Part shown: in pieces, positions 16,926 through 26,897 of the stretch
Layout of the letters: each line of letters starts with the position of its first letter
How positions within the stretch are numbered: the first letter of the stretch is position 1
Assembly: GCA_017405085.1 (NCBI GenBank)
Contig: JAFRBB010000046.1
Location: 1 to 33,705 of the forward strand
DNA from: Eubacteriaceae bacterium
GTDB lineage: Bacteria > Bacillota > Clostridia > Eubacteriales > Eubacteriaceae
Length of the DNA stretch: 33,705 bases
Direction: 5' to 3'
Made by a program: the position numbers and the translations under genes
The notes under the pieces: generated by a model
Databases searched by the model: none
The model's input: the letters and a program-made list of their open reading frames with translations, nothing else
What the model was told of the DNA's origin: nothing

Positions 16926-17045
16926 TGTTGGCGGTGTCGTCCCGTTAAAAGAGATGGTAAAAAACGGTGTATATGCCGTCTGTGTTGAGGTGACGGCGTG
17001 AAAACCAATGATAGATCACTCGCGTCTCAAAATGACTGAGAAAAG

Positions 17046-17089
17046 AAAAAGCCGGGTTTTTAGAAAAAACAACAAAAACCGGACTTTTT
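17046..17089 (+). terminator. Terminator after the second membrane paralogue
   Basis: A 16-position stem (17046-17061 with 17074-17089) with two internal mismatches carries A-rich and T-rich flanks, so it may act in both directions. It ends the exporter/glycosyltransferase block. Confidence 0.65.
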
Positions 17090-17107
17090 CGAAGCGGATA
17101 TTAATTT

Positions 17108-17139
17108 TTGAGGTTATTTTAGATTTTTTATGATATGAT
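17108..17139 (+). promoter_or_regulatory. Possible promoter for the GtrB-like gene
   Basis: TTGAGG (17108-17113) precedes two overlapping TATGAT hexamers (17129-17134 and 17134-17139) at non-ideal spacings of 15 and 20. The AT-rich setting and nearby GGGAGGAG ribosome site make a promoter likely, but the elements are uncertain. Confidence 0.35.
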
Positions 17140-17163
17140 GGATAAAACATTTGGGAGGAGATT

Positions 17164-18129
17164 ATGAAAACAGCAGTCCTTATTCCGTGTTATAACGAGT
17201 CACAGACAGTCGAAAAAGTCATTAAAGATTTTAGAGAAGCGCTGCCCGACGCGGATATCTATGTTTATGATAATAATTCATCCGACGGGACCGATGAAAT
17301 CGCGAGAAACGCCGGTGCCATTGTGCGCTATGAATATCGCCAAGGAAAGGGCAATGTCGTGCGAAGCATGTTCCGCGATATTGATGCCGACTGCTATATT
17401 ATGGTGGACGGTGACGATACTTATCCCGCTGAATTTGCCAAAGATCTCGAAAAAGCGGTACTCGAGGGTAAAGCCGACATGTCCATCGGCGATCGCTTAT
17501 CCGCCACATATTTCGAAGAAAATAAAAGACCGTTTCACAACATGGGCAACAAATTGGTCAGAGGTTTGATCAATGTGCTCTATAAATCCGATGTGCGGGA
17601 TATCATGACCGGGATGCGCGGCTTCAGCTATGATTTTGTCAAATCTTTCCCCGTGTTATCCGAAGGATTTGAAATTGAAACGGAAATGACGATTTTCGCC
17701 CTCGACCACAATTTTAAACTCAAGGAAATCCCCATCCAATACCGTGACCGTCCCGAAGGCAGCGAATCAAAACTCAACACCTATTCCGATGGGGCCAAGG
17801 TGCTTCGCACCATCATGCGGCTGTTTCGAGATACCAAACCCTTTGCGTTTTTTACCGGAACATCGATGATCATTCTGGCGGGAAGCGGCGCGTTGTTCCT
17901 GCCGGTTTTGAAGGAATACCGAAAGACGGGGAAAGTCAAACGTTTCCCGACCCTCATTGTGACCAGCGCCGCCGCGACGGTCGGTGTCATGAATTTCTTC
18001 AGCGGTGTGGTGCTTCAGGTGCTTCGCAAACAGCATATGCAGAATTTTGAGCAAAATCTCAATACCATCAGACATCAAAAGCGTCTGCTCGATGCCGAAG
18101 AAGCAAAAAAATCCCAAAAAACCAAATAA
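17164..18129 (+). CDS. GtrB-like polyprenyl-phosphate glycosyltransferase
   Basis: Family 2 enzymes of this type load a sugar onto undecaprenyl phosphate on the cytoplasmic face. The lipid-sugar is then flipped and used by GT-C enzymes. The 321-residue protein has the N-terminal GT-A start VLIPCYNE (5-12), YDNNSSDGT (35-43), QGKGN (60-64), and the metal motif DGDDTYP (82-88). The central MTGMRGFS and the ETEMTIFA region are typical of DPM1/GtrB relatives. Two hydrophobic segments lie near residues 227-248 and 262-285, and the tail is basic. GGGAGGAG precedes the ATG. It sits just after two GT-C-like proteins, the donor/acceptor pairing expected of an outside-decoration system. The sugar loaded cannot be read from sequence. 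Confidence 0.88.
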   Translation: MKTAVLIPCYNESQTVEKVIKDFREALPDADIYVYDNNSSDGTDEIARNAGAIVRYEYRQGKGNVVRSMFRDIDADCYIMVDGDDTYPAEFAKDLEKAVLEGKADMSIGDRLSATYFEENKRPFHNMGNKLVRGLINVLYKSDVRDIMTGMRGFSYDFVKSFPVLSEGFEIETEMTIFALDHNFKLKEIPIQYRDRPEGSESKLNTYSDGAKVLRTIMRLFRDTKPFAFFTGTSMIILAGSGALFLPVLKEYRKTGKVKRFPTLIVTSAAATVGVMNFFSGVVLQVLRKQHMQNFEQNLNTIRHQKRLLDAEEAKKSQKTK

Positions 18130-18136
18130 ATATGTG

Positions 18137-18172
18137 AACCGCCCTTTGATCATGAAAGCGGCGGTTTTCTTT
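18137..18172 (+). terminator. Terminator after the GtrB-like gene
   Basis: AACCGCC (18137-18143) pairs with GGCGGTT (18160-18166). An inner CTTT/AAAG extension and a single bulged C follow, then TTTTCTTT. It closes the polysaccharide region. Confidence 0.75.
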
Positions 18173-18229
18173 ACGGAAGTTTAAAATAAAAAAACAATGT
18201 GCTGCGGGGTTAATTTTTACCTTGGATTG

Positions 18230-18238
18230 TGTTATAAT
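18230..18238 (+). promoter_or_regulatory. Extended -10 promoter for hpf
   Basis: TGTTATAAT gives a perfect -10 (18233-18238) with the extended TGn element. The -35 position holds only TTAATT (18210-18215). It implies a leader of about 95 bases before hpf. Confidence 0.6.
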
Positions 18239-18247
18239 GAAGACGTC

Positions 18248-18311
18248 AACAGATGATGCAGGCCACGCCTTTTTCATCTGTTTAACTATCGTTTCCCATC
18301 ATCGAAACGAT
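18248..18311 (+). promoter_or_regulatory. Two-hairpin 5' leader of hpf
   Basis: A 9-bp stem (AACAGATGA 18248-18256 with TCATCTGTT 18274-18282) is followed after five bases by an 8-bp stem (ATCGTTTC 18288-18295 with GAAACGAT 18304-18311). Both are perfect and lie between the promoter and the ribosome site. Neither has a T-tract. A role in mRNA stability or translation control is possible; I recognise no known RNA family. Confidence 0.45.
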
Positions 18312-18340
18312 TCTATTCCATTGACCGGGAGGATTACACT

Positions 18341-18874
18341 ATGAAATTCACAATTTACGGCAAAAACATGCATGTATCCGACGGCTTGAAAGATGCGCTC
18401 AAAAAGAAATTTGAAAAATTTGATCGTTATTTCGATAAAGAAACCGAAGTTTACGCAACCTTCAGCAAGGAAAAGAATACCCAGATGCTCGAAGTCACCA
18501 TTCCGATGGGAAAAACCATTTTGCGCGCTGAAGAACGCACCGATGATATGGCCGGCTCCATTGAAGCGGTCGTCGATAAACTCGAAGGTCAACTGCGTAA
18601 GCATAAAACCAAACTTCAAAAACGCTATGCCAACGAACCGCTCAAGTTCAATTTTGATGCGTTGGAAAGCGACGAAGATGACGAAGCCAATCTTCCGAAA
18701 GTGGTCAGAACCAAAAAATTCGCGGTTAAACCCATGTCGGTGGAAGAAGCGACCATGCAGATGGAACTGCTGGGACACGATTTCTTTGTGTTCTTAAACG
18801 CGGATACCGAAGATGTCAACGTGGTCTATACCCGTAAAGATGGTAATTTCGGCTTGATTGAACCTCTGTTTTAA
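18341..18874 (+). CDS. hpf: Ribosome hibernation promoting factor, long form
   Basis: HPF binds the 30S decoding region and, in the long form, dimerises 70S ribosomes into 100S particles in slow growth. The 177-residue product has the S30AE/RaiA N-terminal domain (about 1-100) with basic helices around residues 17-30 and 85-98. An acidic linker (~105-118) leads to the C-terminal dimerisation domain (~120-177), with VVRTKKFAVKPM and the conserved VVYTRKDGNFGLIEP end. GGGAGGA precedes the ATG. It is monocistronic between a promoter and a strong terminator. Confidence 0.95.
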   Translation: MKFTIYGKNMHVSDGLKDALKKKFEKFDRYFDKETEVYATFSKEKNTQMLEVTIPMGKTILRAEERTDDMAGSIEAVVDKLEGQLRKHKTKLQKRYANEPLKFNFDALESDEDDEANLPKVVRTKKFAVKPMSVEEATMQMELLGHDFFVFLNADTEDVNVVYTRKDGNFGLIEPLF

Positions 18875-18921
18875 TCATAGCCGAACAATGTCCGAAGACA
18901 CCGGTTTGTTGTCAGAGAATC

Positions 18922-18945
18922 GCGGCGTTTCGACGCCGCTTTTTT
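18922..18945 (+). terminator. Terminator after hpf
   Basis: GCGGCGT (18922-18928), a TTCG tetraloop, ACGCCGC (18933-18939) and six T form a textbook intrinsic terminator. Confidence 0.92.
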
Positions 18946-19043
18946 CATATCAGCGTTATCCTTTCGGGAAAAAGCCATGCCGGACAAAGGCTTAAAAAAA
19001 GCAAAATGTGACGGGTGAAAACATTTTTGAACACCGCATATAA

Positions 19044-19072
19044 TTGACATTGGGATGGCTTTGTTTTAGAAT
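19044..19072 (+). promoter_or_regulatory. Sigma-A-type promoter for the DUF5317-like gene
   Basis: TTGACA (19044-19049), a 17-base spacer and TAGAAT (19067-19072) give 11 of 12 consensus matches, about 36 bases before the ATG at 19108. Confidence 0.8.
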
Positions 19073-19107
19073 ATAAGTTGTAAATTTTTAACAAAAAGGC
19101 GGCAACT

Positions 19108-21009
19108 ATGTTTTTTCTTTTGGCGGTTATTATCGGTTTAATCATCGGATTTGCGCGCGGCGGTCGCTTAAAAAATCTTGGAAATGCGAAGCTCAGTTTT
19201 TGGATTCCGGGTATTTTAGGCGCGTTGCTGCTTGCCCTGTGGCATTTGCACAGATATATTCCGTTTTTGCTCAATCAACCGGCGGCAGTTTCAGTCATCG
19301 GATTTGCGGGCTATGTGCTTTTAATGGTCGCGCTGATCTTTAATTTGGACAGCGTGTGGGCCATTTTGATGATGGTCGGCACCGTTTCGGATTTTGTCGT
19401 GACCTTTATTAACGGCGGGAAAATGCCCGTTCTGGAGTCCATTTTGCGCTTGACCGGTGATCAAAATGTCATTGACGCTGTCATGAACGGCACTCATGCC
19501 TCTTACGGCTTGCTCACGGTCAGCAATTCCACATTGTGGTTTTTGGGCATCAACGTGCCGATTCCCGTTCCCGTTGTGGGCACGATTACCAATCTTTTCG
19601 GCGGCATGCCGGGGCTGAGCATCGGATCCATGGTGCTTCTCGTCGGCCTTGTCGGATGGATTTCCCATCAGCTGGTCAGTCACGACTTCAGAAAAGCTCT
19701 GCTTGACGATTTATCCTCCGACGCGAACAGCGATTTTATTTTGGATGAAGAAGAACGCCTGTCCGAAGCTCGTCTTGCCGGCGATTATGTCGAAAAAAAT
19801 GAGACGGACGCGGTGAAAGAAGCACAAAGGGCAACAAGCGCCGATGTTGATTCAAAAAGCGGCGAGGCCGAAACGCTGGTGAGCCAGGAGCTCTTTAAAC
19901 GGGATTCGGCGCCTTTGACATTTTCGGAAAAACCCGATTATTTCGAACAGGTGCATGCGCTTCAAACCGGTGAACTGCTGGTGACGGATATTGAAGGGGG
20001 GGATTCCTCCAATGAAAACGCTTCGGACAAAACGGAAGTCATTGGTGTATCAGACGAGGCGATGCCCGAAAAACCAGAAGCTCCGTCGGCAGACAAAACA
20101 GAAGTGGTTCCCGTCATTAAAGCTGTCAGCCGGACATCTGAGGACTTTGAGCAGGATGAATATATTTCTCCTCCGATCAAACCGAGGGCCTTTGTCGATG
20201 ACGATACAAAGATACTGACATCCCTTCGGGATTTAAAAAGCGCGGAAATTTACGCGCCGGAAAACCCGGCGCCGAATCAAGCGTCGGATTCCCGTCAGAA
20301 CGCTTTTGCTTTCGGGGAAGGCAGACAAGGACAGGGACATGCTGTCGATTTCAACGATTTTGAGGGCGACGCGTATGAGGATGATGTCCGTCGCGAAGCG
20401 CCCCAAAACACAAAACCCCGGTGGGAAATTCCCGAGGCGGGCCGAGACGGTTTCATCGCGAATCGAAAAGACGATTCCGACCGCGCCGATGGAAAATCAG
20501 GTGAATTTGAACCGGCATGGGTGGTACATCCGACATATCACGGCAAAACGCCGAAAGAAAAAACCAGCTATAAAAAGAATCCTTATCGAAAGGCAAGCAT
20601 TCAAGAGGGCAATACAATGAAAAAAGACGAAAACAAAAAAAGCGAACAGGATATGATGAACGTATGGCACCAGATGTCAGAAGACAATCAGGCCATCAGA
20701 CAAAAACGCAGACGTAAAAATTATGACGCGGATGACAGCCATCCCTTTGCGCAAAAACCCAAAAGCGCGCCTGCTAAACAAAAAAGCAGTGAAAGAGCGG
20801 ATTACAGTCACTATGAACAAGCCTCGGCAGCCGGACGCCGCAAGCAGGCTGAACAAGCAAAAGAGGCCGAAGCCAAACGGGCCGTGGATGAACGCCCCAA
20901 ACGCCGCCGTTCCACCGATGAAGAACGCCGCCGCGCGGGCTTTGAAAAGGTGGAAGTCAATGTGGACGGCCGGATTGTCACGTTCTGGCGCAAGCGTAAA
21001 GACAAATGA
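19108..21009 (+). CDS. DUF5317-like membrane protein with long charged tail
   Basis: Residues 1-~195 form a compact membrane domain with about six hydrophobic segments. It includes LIIGFARGGRLKNL near the N-terminus and a FINGGKMPV motif (about 106-114), which resemble the DUF5317 family of unknown function. That family is usually only about 200 residues. Here it continues for some 430 further residues: first acidic and Ser/Glu/Asp-rich (~200-440), then increasingly basic (~455-633) with Arg/Lys/Ala stretches and a short final strand VEVNVDGRIVTFW. The tail is probably disordered and cytoplasmic. An internal ATG at 20618 with AAGAGGG upstream could start a separate basic product. It is transcribed alone and ends in a terminator before secA. 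No function is assigned. Confidence 0.75.
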   Translation: MFFLLAVIIGLIIGFARGGRLKNLGNAKLSFWIPGILGALLLALWHLHRYIPFLLNQPAAVSVIGFAGYVLLMVALIFNLDSVWAILMMVGTVSDFVVTFINGGKMPVLESILRLTGDQNVIDAVMNGTHASYGLLTVSNSTLWFLGINVPIPVPVVGTITNLFGGMPGLSIGSMVLLVGLVGWISHQLVSHDFRKALLDDLSSDANSDFILDEEERLSEARLAGDYVEKNETDAVKEAQRATSADVDSKSGEAETLVSQELFKRDSAPLTFSEKPDYFEQVHALQTGELLVTDIEGGDSSNENASDKTEVIGVSDEAMPEKPEAPSADKTEVVPVIKAVSRTSEDFEQDEYISPPIKPRAFVDDDTKILTSLRDLKSAEIYAPENPAPNQASDSRQNAFAFGEGRQGQGHAVDFNDFEGDAYEDDVRREAPQNTKPRWEIPEAGRDGFIANRKDDSDRADGKSGEFEPAWVVHPTYHGKTPKEKTSYKKNPYRKASIQEGNTMKKDENKKSEQDMMNVWHQMSEDNQAIRQKRRRKNYDADDSHPFAQKPKSAPAKQKSSERADYSHYEQASAAGRRKQAEQAKEAEAKRAVDERPKRRRSTDEERRRAGFEKVEVNVDGRIVTFWRKRKDK

Positions 21010-21056
21010 TCCGGATGGCTTCGATCGAACAGCCAATATATTCATGAAAAAAGCAA

Positions 21057-21088
21057 ATAAAAAGGGCTGACTTTTTCAGTCCTTTTTT
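21057..21088 (+). terminator. Terminator between the DUF5317-like gene and secA
   Basis: The stem AAAAAGGGCTGA (21059-21070) pairs with TCAGTCCTTTTT (from 21076) with one G-T pair, giving a five-base loop and a T-run. Confidence 0.8.
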
Positions 21089-21118
21089 CAATATGTCTGA
21101 AATTTTTCATCGAATCTG

Positions 21119-21127
21119 TGTTATACT
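21119..21127 (+). promoter_or_regulatory. Extended -10 promoter for secA
   Basis: TGTTATACT carries a 5 of 6 -10 hexamer (21122-21127) with the TGn extension. No good -35 is visible. The secA start is 75 bases downstream. Confidence 0.5.
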
Positions 21128-21201
21128 GAGACTGTTTGAATAAAAGATGACGACTTTACAGCTAAAATATATTTACATCTTAACGATACAGGAGAAATTA
21201 A

Positions 21202-23706
<2,505 letters not shown>

Positions 23707-23736
23707 ATCATGGCGCTTTAACCGCAATATAACCTT

Positions 23737-23940
23737 GCGTAGCGATTGATACGGGATATTGAGATATGTTTCAATGATTTCACTATGCGTGATTTAAGCG
23801 CGGAGAAAACGTATCGCTAAGAGAAAACCGCTTTTCATCAAAATTATGTGGGTCTTTCCATCCGAAAAGCGCGCTTGCAAAAAGCGACTTATCCGAATAG
23901 CTTTGTTTAATTCTGATGACGGATGAATAACCGAAAGACC
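23737..23940 (+). promoter_or_regulatory. Structured leader upstream of prfB
   Basis: Two long-range inverted repeats fill the secA-prfB gap. The first pairs 23740-23753 with CGTATCGCTA (23810-23819), with a four-base bulge. The second pairs GGTCTTTC plus CATCCG (23851-23864) with CGGATG (23920-23925) and GAAAGACC (23933-23940), ending just before the prfB ribosome site GAAGGGAG (23941-23948). It has no terminator T-tract. It could be an RNA control element or the remnant of a small inverted-repeat element. I recognise no known riboswitch. Confidence 0.4.
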
Positions 23941-23956
23941 GAAGGGAGAAAATTCA

Positions 23957-25051
23957 TTGATTGACTTATACGAATGTCATCAAAAAACATCGGGCATGAA
24001 AGAAGAACTTGCCGCCATCGGCAAGTCGATGGATCTGCCCGCCATCGATCAAAGACTGGAAGAACTAACGGCGATTTCCGAAGAGCCGACCTTTTGGAAT
24101 GACACCCAAAAGGCGCAGAAAGTGCTCAAAGAGCAGAAAGTCCTCAGAAGCAAACGCACCCATTACGACAGTGTGAAAGACGATCTTGACGACATTGAAG
24201 TTATGCTGGAACTTGCCGACGCCGGAGAGGTGCTTGACGAATTGCCGGAAGCCATCGACGATTTTGCCAAAAAATTTGACGCTTTTAAACTGGAAACCTT
24301 GCTTTCCGGCGAATATGACAGCAACAACGCGATTATTTCGCTCCATCCCGGCGCCGGCGGCACCGAATCTCACGATTGGGCGTCCATGCTTTTGCGCATG
24401 TACACCCGATGGGCCGAACAAAGGGGATTTAAAATCAAAACCCTCGACTTGCAGCCCGGCGACGTGGCGGGGATCAAAAGCGCGACGCTGCTCATTGATG
24501 GGATTAATGCCTACGGCTATCTCAAAACCGAACGGGGCGTTCACCGATTGGTGCGTATTTCGCCCTTTGACTCCTCCGGGCGCCGCCACACGTCCTTCGC
24601 GTCTCTCGACGTGACGCCGGAAGTGGACGACAGCGTGGAAATCGAAATTAATCCCGACGATATCCGAGTGGATACCTATCGTTCCAGCGGTGCCGGCGGT
24701 CAGCATGTCAATAAGACCTCCTCGGCCATCCGCATTACCCATATTCCCACCGGGGTTGTGGTGCAGTGTCAAAACGAACGCTCCCAGCATCAAAACCGCG
24801 AAGTGGCCATGAATATGTTAAAATCCAAGCTCGTGGAAATCATGGAGCAGGAGCAAAAGGAAAAACTCGAAGACGTCGTCGGCGATTACTCGCAAATCGC
24901 TTGGGGCTCGCAAATTCGTTCTTATGTTTTTCATCCCTACACGATGGTCAAAGACCACCGCACCAATGTGGAAACCGGCAATATTCAGGCGGTGATGGAC
25001 GGCGACCTGGATGATTTTATGAACGCCACCTTACGCATGCAGGTGGAATAA
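23957..25051 (+). CDS. prfB: Peptide chain release factor 2 (no programmed frameshift)
   Basis: RF2 recognises UGA and UAA and triggers peptide release. The 364-residue product begins at TTG 23957, seven bases after GGGAG, and is continuous. It carries the SPF stop-codon recognition motif (202-204) and the catalytic GGQ (247-249) within the RSSGAGGQHVNKT block. Most bacterial prfB genes need a +1 frameshift at an in-frame UGA near codon 26. Here codons 25-26 (24029-24034) read ATG GAT, with no UGA and no internal Shine-Dalgarno stimulator. The protein is therefore made without that autoregulation. proB follows after 17 bases and is probably cotranscribed. Confidence 0.97.
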   Translation: MIDLYECHQKTSGMKEELAAIGKSMDLPAIDQRLEELTAISEEPTFWNDTQKAQKVLKEQKVLRSKRTHYDSVKDDLDDIEVMLELADAGEVLDELPEAIDDFAKKFDAFKLETLLSGEYDSNNAIISLHPGAGGTESHDWASMLLRMYTRWAEQRGFKIKTLDLQPGDVAGIKSATLLIDGINAYGYLKTERGVHRLVRISPFDSSGRRHTSFASLDVTPEVDDSVEIEINPDDIRVDTYRSSGAGGQHVNKTSSAIRITHIPTGVVVQCQNERSQHQNREVAMNMLKSKLVEIMEQEQKEKLEDVVGDYSQIAWGSQIRSYVFHPYTMVKDHRTNVETGNIQAVMDGDLDDFMNATLRMQVE

Positions 25052-25068
25052 AAACAGGGGAGCGAGCG

Positions 25069-25869
25069 ATGCAAAACAGACCCAATCGAATCGTCGTGAA
25101 GGTGGGGACGTCCACGCTGACCAACGAAAACGGCAAAAGCAACCTGCGTGCCTTTGAAAAGCTGGCCCTGACCTTATCCGATGTTCAAAACATGGGCTAT
25201 GACGTCATTTTGGTGTCCTCCGGCGCCATTGCCGTCGGCACCAATAAAATGCGCCTGACCAAGCGGCCTGAGACCCTGCGGGAAAAACAAGCGGCGGCGG
25301 CCGTCGGACAGAGCAGCATTATGTTTTTTTACGATAAGTTTTTTGCCGATTATAACAAGACGGTGGCCCAGATTCTTTTAAATGCCGAGGATATCAAACA
25401 GGAAGAAAAAAAGGAAAATCTCACCAACACCTTTGATACCCTCCTCAGCATGGGGATTATCCCCATTGTTAATGAAAACGACTCGGTGAGCTATACGGAA
25501 ATCGAATCGACGGAGCGCCTCTTCGGCGATAATGACATGCTCTCCGCCGTTGTGGCGGTGCTTTGCGGCGCGTCGAAGCTTGTGATTTTTTCGGATATTG
25601 ACGGGTTTTACGACAAGGACCCGAGACTCTATGTCGACGCGAAGCTCATCGAACGGGTGGACGCCATCACCGAGGAAACCTATGCCCTTGCCGGCGGCGC
25701 GGGTTCCCGTCGGGGAACCGGCGGCATGAAAACCAAGCTTCAGGCCGCGAGCCTGGCAACGGCCCAGGGCATTGACACGGTGATCACCAACGGCAAAAAC
25801 ATTGACGCCCTCTATGACGTTGTGGAAGGCAGACCAGTGGGGACTTTGTTTACCGGAACGGGGAAATGA
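25069..25869 (+). CDS. proB: Glutamate 5-kinase, short form without PUA domain
   Basis: It phosphorylates L-glutamate to start proline synthesis. The 266-residue protein comprises only the amino-acid-kinase domain: IVVKVGTSTLT (8-18), VSSGAIAVG (49-57), the NENDSVS loop (about 139-145), FGDNDMLSA and the GTGGMKTK nucleotide loop near residue 217. The C-terminal PUA domain present in many ProB proteins is missing, as in other short forms, so feedback properties may differ. GGGGAGCGAGCG precedes the ATG. It shares a transcript with prfB, and proA is not next to it in this window. Confidence 0.95.
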   Translation: MQNRPNRIVVKVGTSTLTNENGKSNLRAFEKLALTLSDVQNMGYDVILVSSGAIAVGTNKMRLTKRPETLREKQAAAAVGQSSIMFFYDKFFADYNKTVAQILLNAEDIKQEEKKENLTNTFDTLLSMGIIPIVNENDSVSYTEIESTERLFGDNDMLSAVVAVLCGASKLVIFSDIDGFYDKDPRLYVDAKLIERVDAITEETYALAGGAGSRRGTGGMKTKLQAASLATAQGIDTVITNGKNIDALYDVVEGRPVGTLFTGTGK

Positions 25870-25937
25870 TTTTTGTCGGTTATACCGTGACGAAAATAAG
25901 AACAAATGATATGAGATGATTGTTGCGTTCATCTTCA

Positions 25938-25962
25938 GCGCCTGAAACGGCGCTTTATTTGT
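25938..25962 (+). terminator. Terminator after proB
   Basis: AGCGCC (25938-25943) pairs with GGCGCT (25950-25955) around TGAAAC, followed by TTATTTG. The T-tract is short. Confidence 0.6.
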
Positions 25963-25986
25963 GTCTCAAAAAAACCAATATTTCTC

Positions 25987-26015
25987 TTTATTTTATGCCC
26001 AAACAGGCCTATAAT
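25987..26015 (+). promoter_or_regulatory. Promoter for the flavoprotein gene
   Basis: A perfect TATAAT (26010-26015) lies 17 bases after a weak TTTATT (25987-25992), about 64 bases before the start at 26079. Confidence 0.5.
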
Positions 26016-26078
26016 GGTATTGTCAATTATTGCAAATTTGTAAATCAATCCCTTGTTGAGTGAAGAGAGGAAATAACG

Positions 26079-26717
26079 ATGAAGGTTTTACTCGTCAACG
26101 GCAGTCCCCACGAACACGGCTGCACCGACCGCGCTTTGCAGGAAGTCAAAATCGCCCTAGAGGCAGAAGGCGTCGGCGCCGATATTTATTGGATTGACAA
26201 CGCGCCCATTCCCGGTTGCCTGTCCTGCATGTACTGTGTCAAAAATCACAAATGCGTCTACGATGATTTGGTCAACAGCTTTGTGAACATCGCCAAGCAC
26301 TACGATGGTTTTGTGTTCGGCTCACCGGTCTATTTTGCCTCTGCCGCCGGACAGATGGTGGCTTTCATGGATCGCGTGTTTTTCTCGAGTTACGCGGGCA
26401 AAACCGACACCTTCTATATGAAACCCGTGGCTTCGGTGGCGTCTTGCAGACGCGCCGGCGATGTGGCGGCCCTCGATCAACTCAACAAATATTATGGCCT
26501 CATGCATATGCCGGTGGTCAGTTCTTCCTATTGGAACGAAGTCCACGGTCACAAGCCGTCGGAAGTCGTCCAGGATTTAGAAGGGATGCAGACCATGCGA
26601 AACCTCGGCAAGAACATGGCATGGCTTTTAAAATGCATTGATGCCGGGCGCAAAAACGGCGTGAAGGATCCCGAACGTCCCGAAAAACCCGATATGACCA
26701 ACTTTATTCGAAAATAA
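26079..26717 (+). CDS. Flavodoxin-fold NAD(P)H/FMN reductase, iron-sulfur flavoprotein type
   Basis: The 212-residue protein begins with the flavodoxin-like strand and phosphate loop KVLLVNGSPHEHGCT (2-16). It then has the FGSPVYFASAAGQMVAFMDR segment (after residue 84) that binds FMN in NADPH-dependent FMN reductases. Cys47, Cys50, Cys53 and Cys59 form C-x2-C-x2-C-x5-C, the compact 4Fe-4S motif of the iron-sulfur flavoprotein family of anaerobes. It probably transfers electrons to reduce oxygen species or small organic acceptors. The physiological partner is unknown. GAGAGGAAA precedes the ATG, and the gene stands alone between promoter and terminator. Confidence 0.85.
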   Translation: MKVLLVNGSPHEHGCTDRALQEVKIALEAEGVGADIYWIDNAPIPGCLSCMYCVKNHKCVYDDLVNSFVNIAKHYDGFVFGSPVYFASAAGQMVAFMDRVFFSSYAGKTDTFYMKPVASVASCRRAGDVAALDQLNKYYGLMHMPVVSSSYWNEVHGHKPSEVVQDLEGMQTMRNLGKNMAWLLKCIDAGRKNGVKDPERPEKPDMTNFIRK

Positions 26718-26772
26718 ACCAACAAGTAGCTTGACATCCGCTTATTAATGGCGAATCATTGAATGATGTGAG

Positions 26773-26800
26773 AAAAATCCGGAGCATTGTCCGGATTTTT
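26773..26800 (+). terminator. Terminator after the flavoprotein gene
   Basis: A perfect 11-bp stem AAAAATCCGGA (26773-26783) with TCCGGATTTTT (26790-26800) surrounds a GCATTG loop. Its A and T flanks suit termination in both directions. Confidence 0.9.
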
Positions 26801-26840
26801 GATTTTTAACGCCCTTTGATTTGTTTTTGTTAAATTCCTA

Positions 26841-26869
26841 TTGTTTTTCTCGGAATTCGGCGTTAAAAT
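26841..26869 (+). promoter_or_regulatory. Promoter for cysE-aroE
   Basis: TTGTTT (26841-26846), a 17-base spacer and TAAAAT (26864-26869) lie about 30 bases before the cysE start. Confidence 0.5.
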
Positions 26870-26897
26870 CAGATAAGTTTATTTTGAAAGGAAATTA

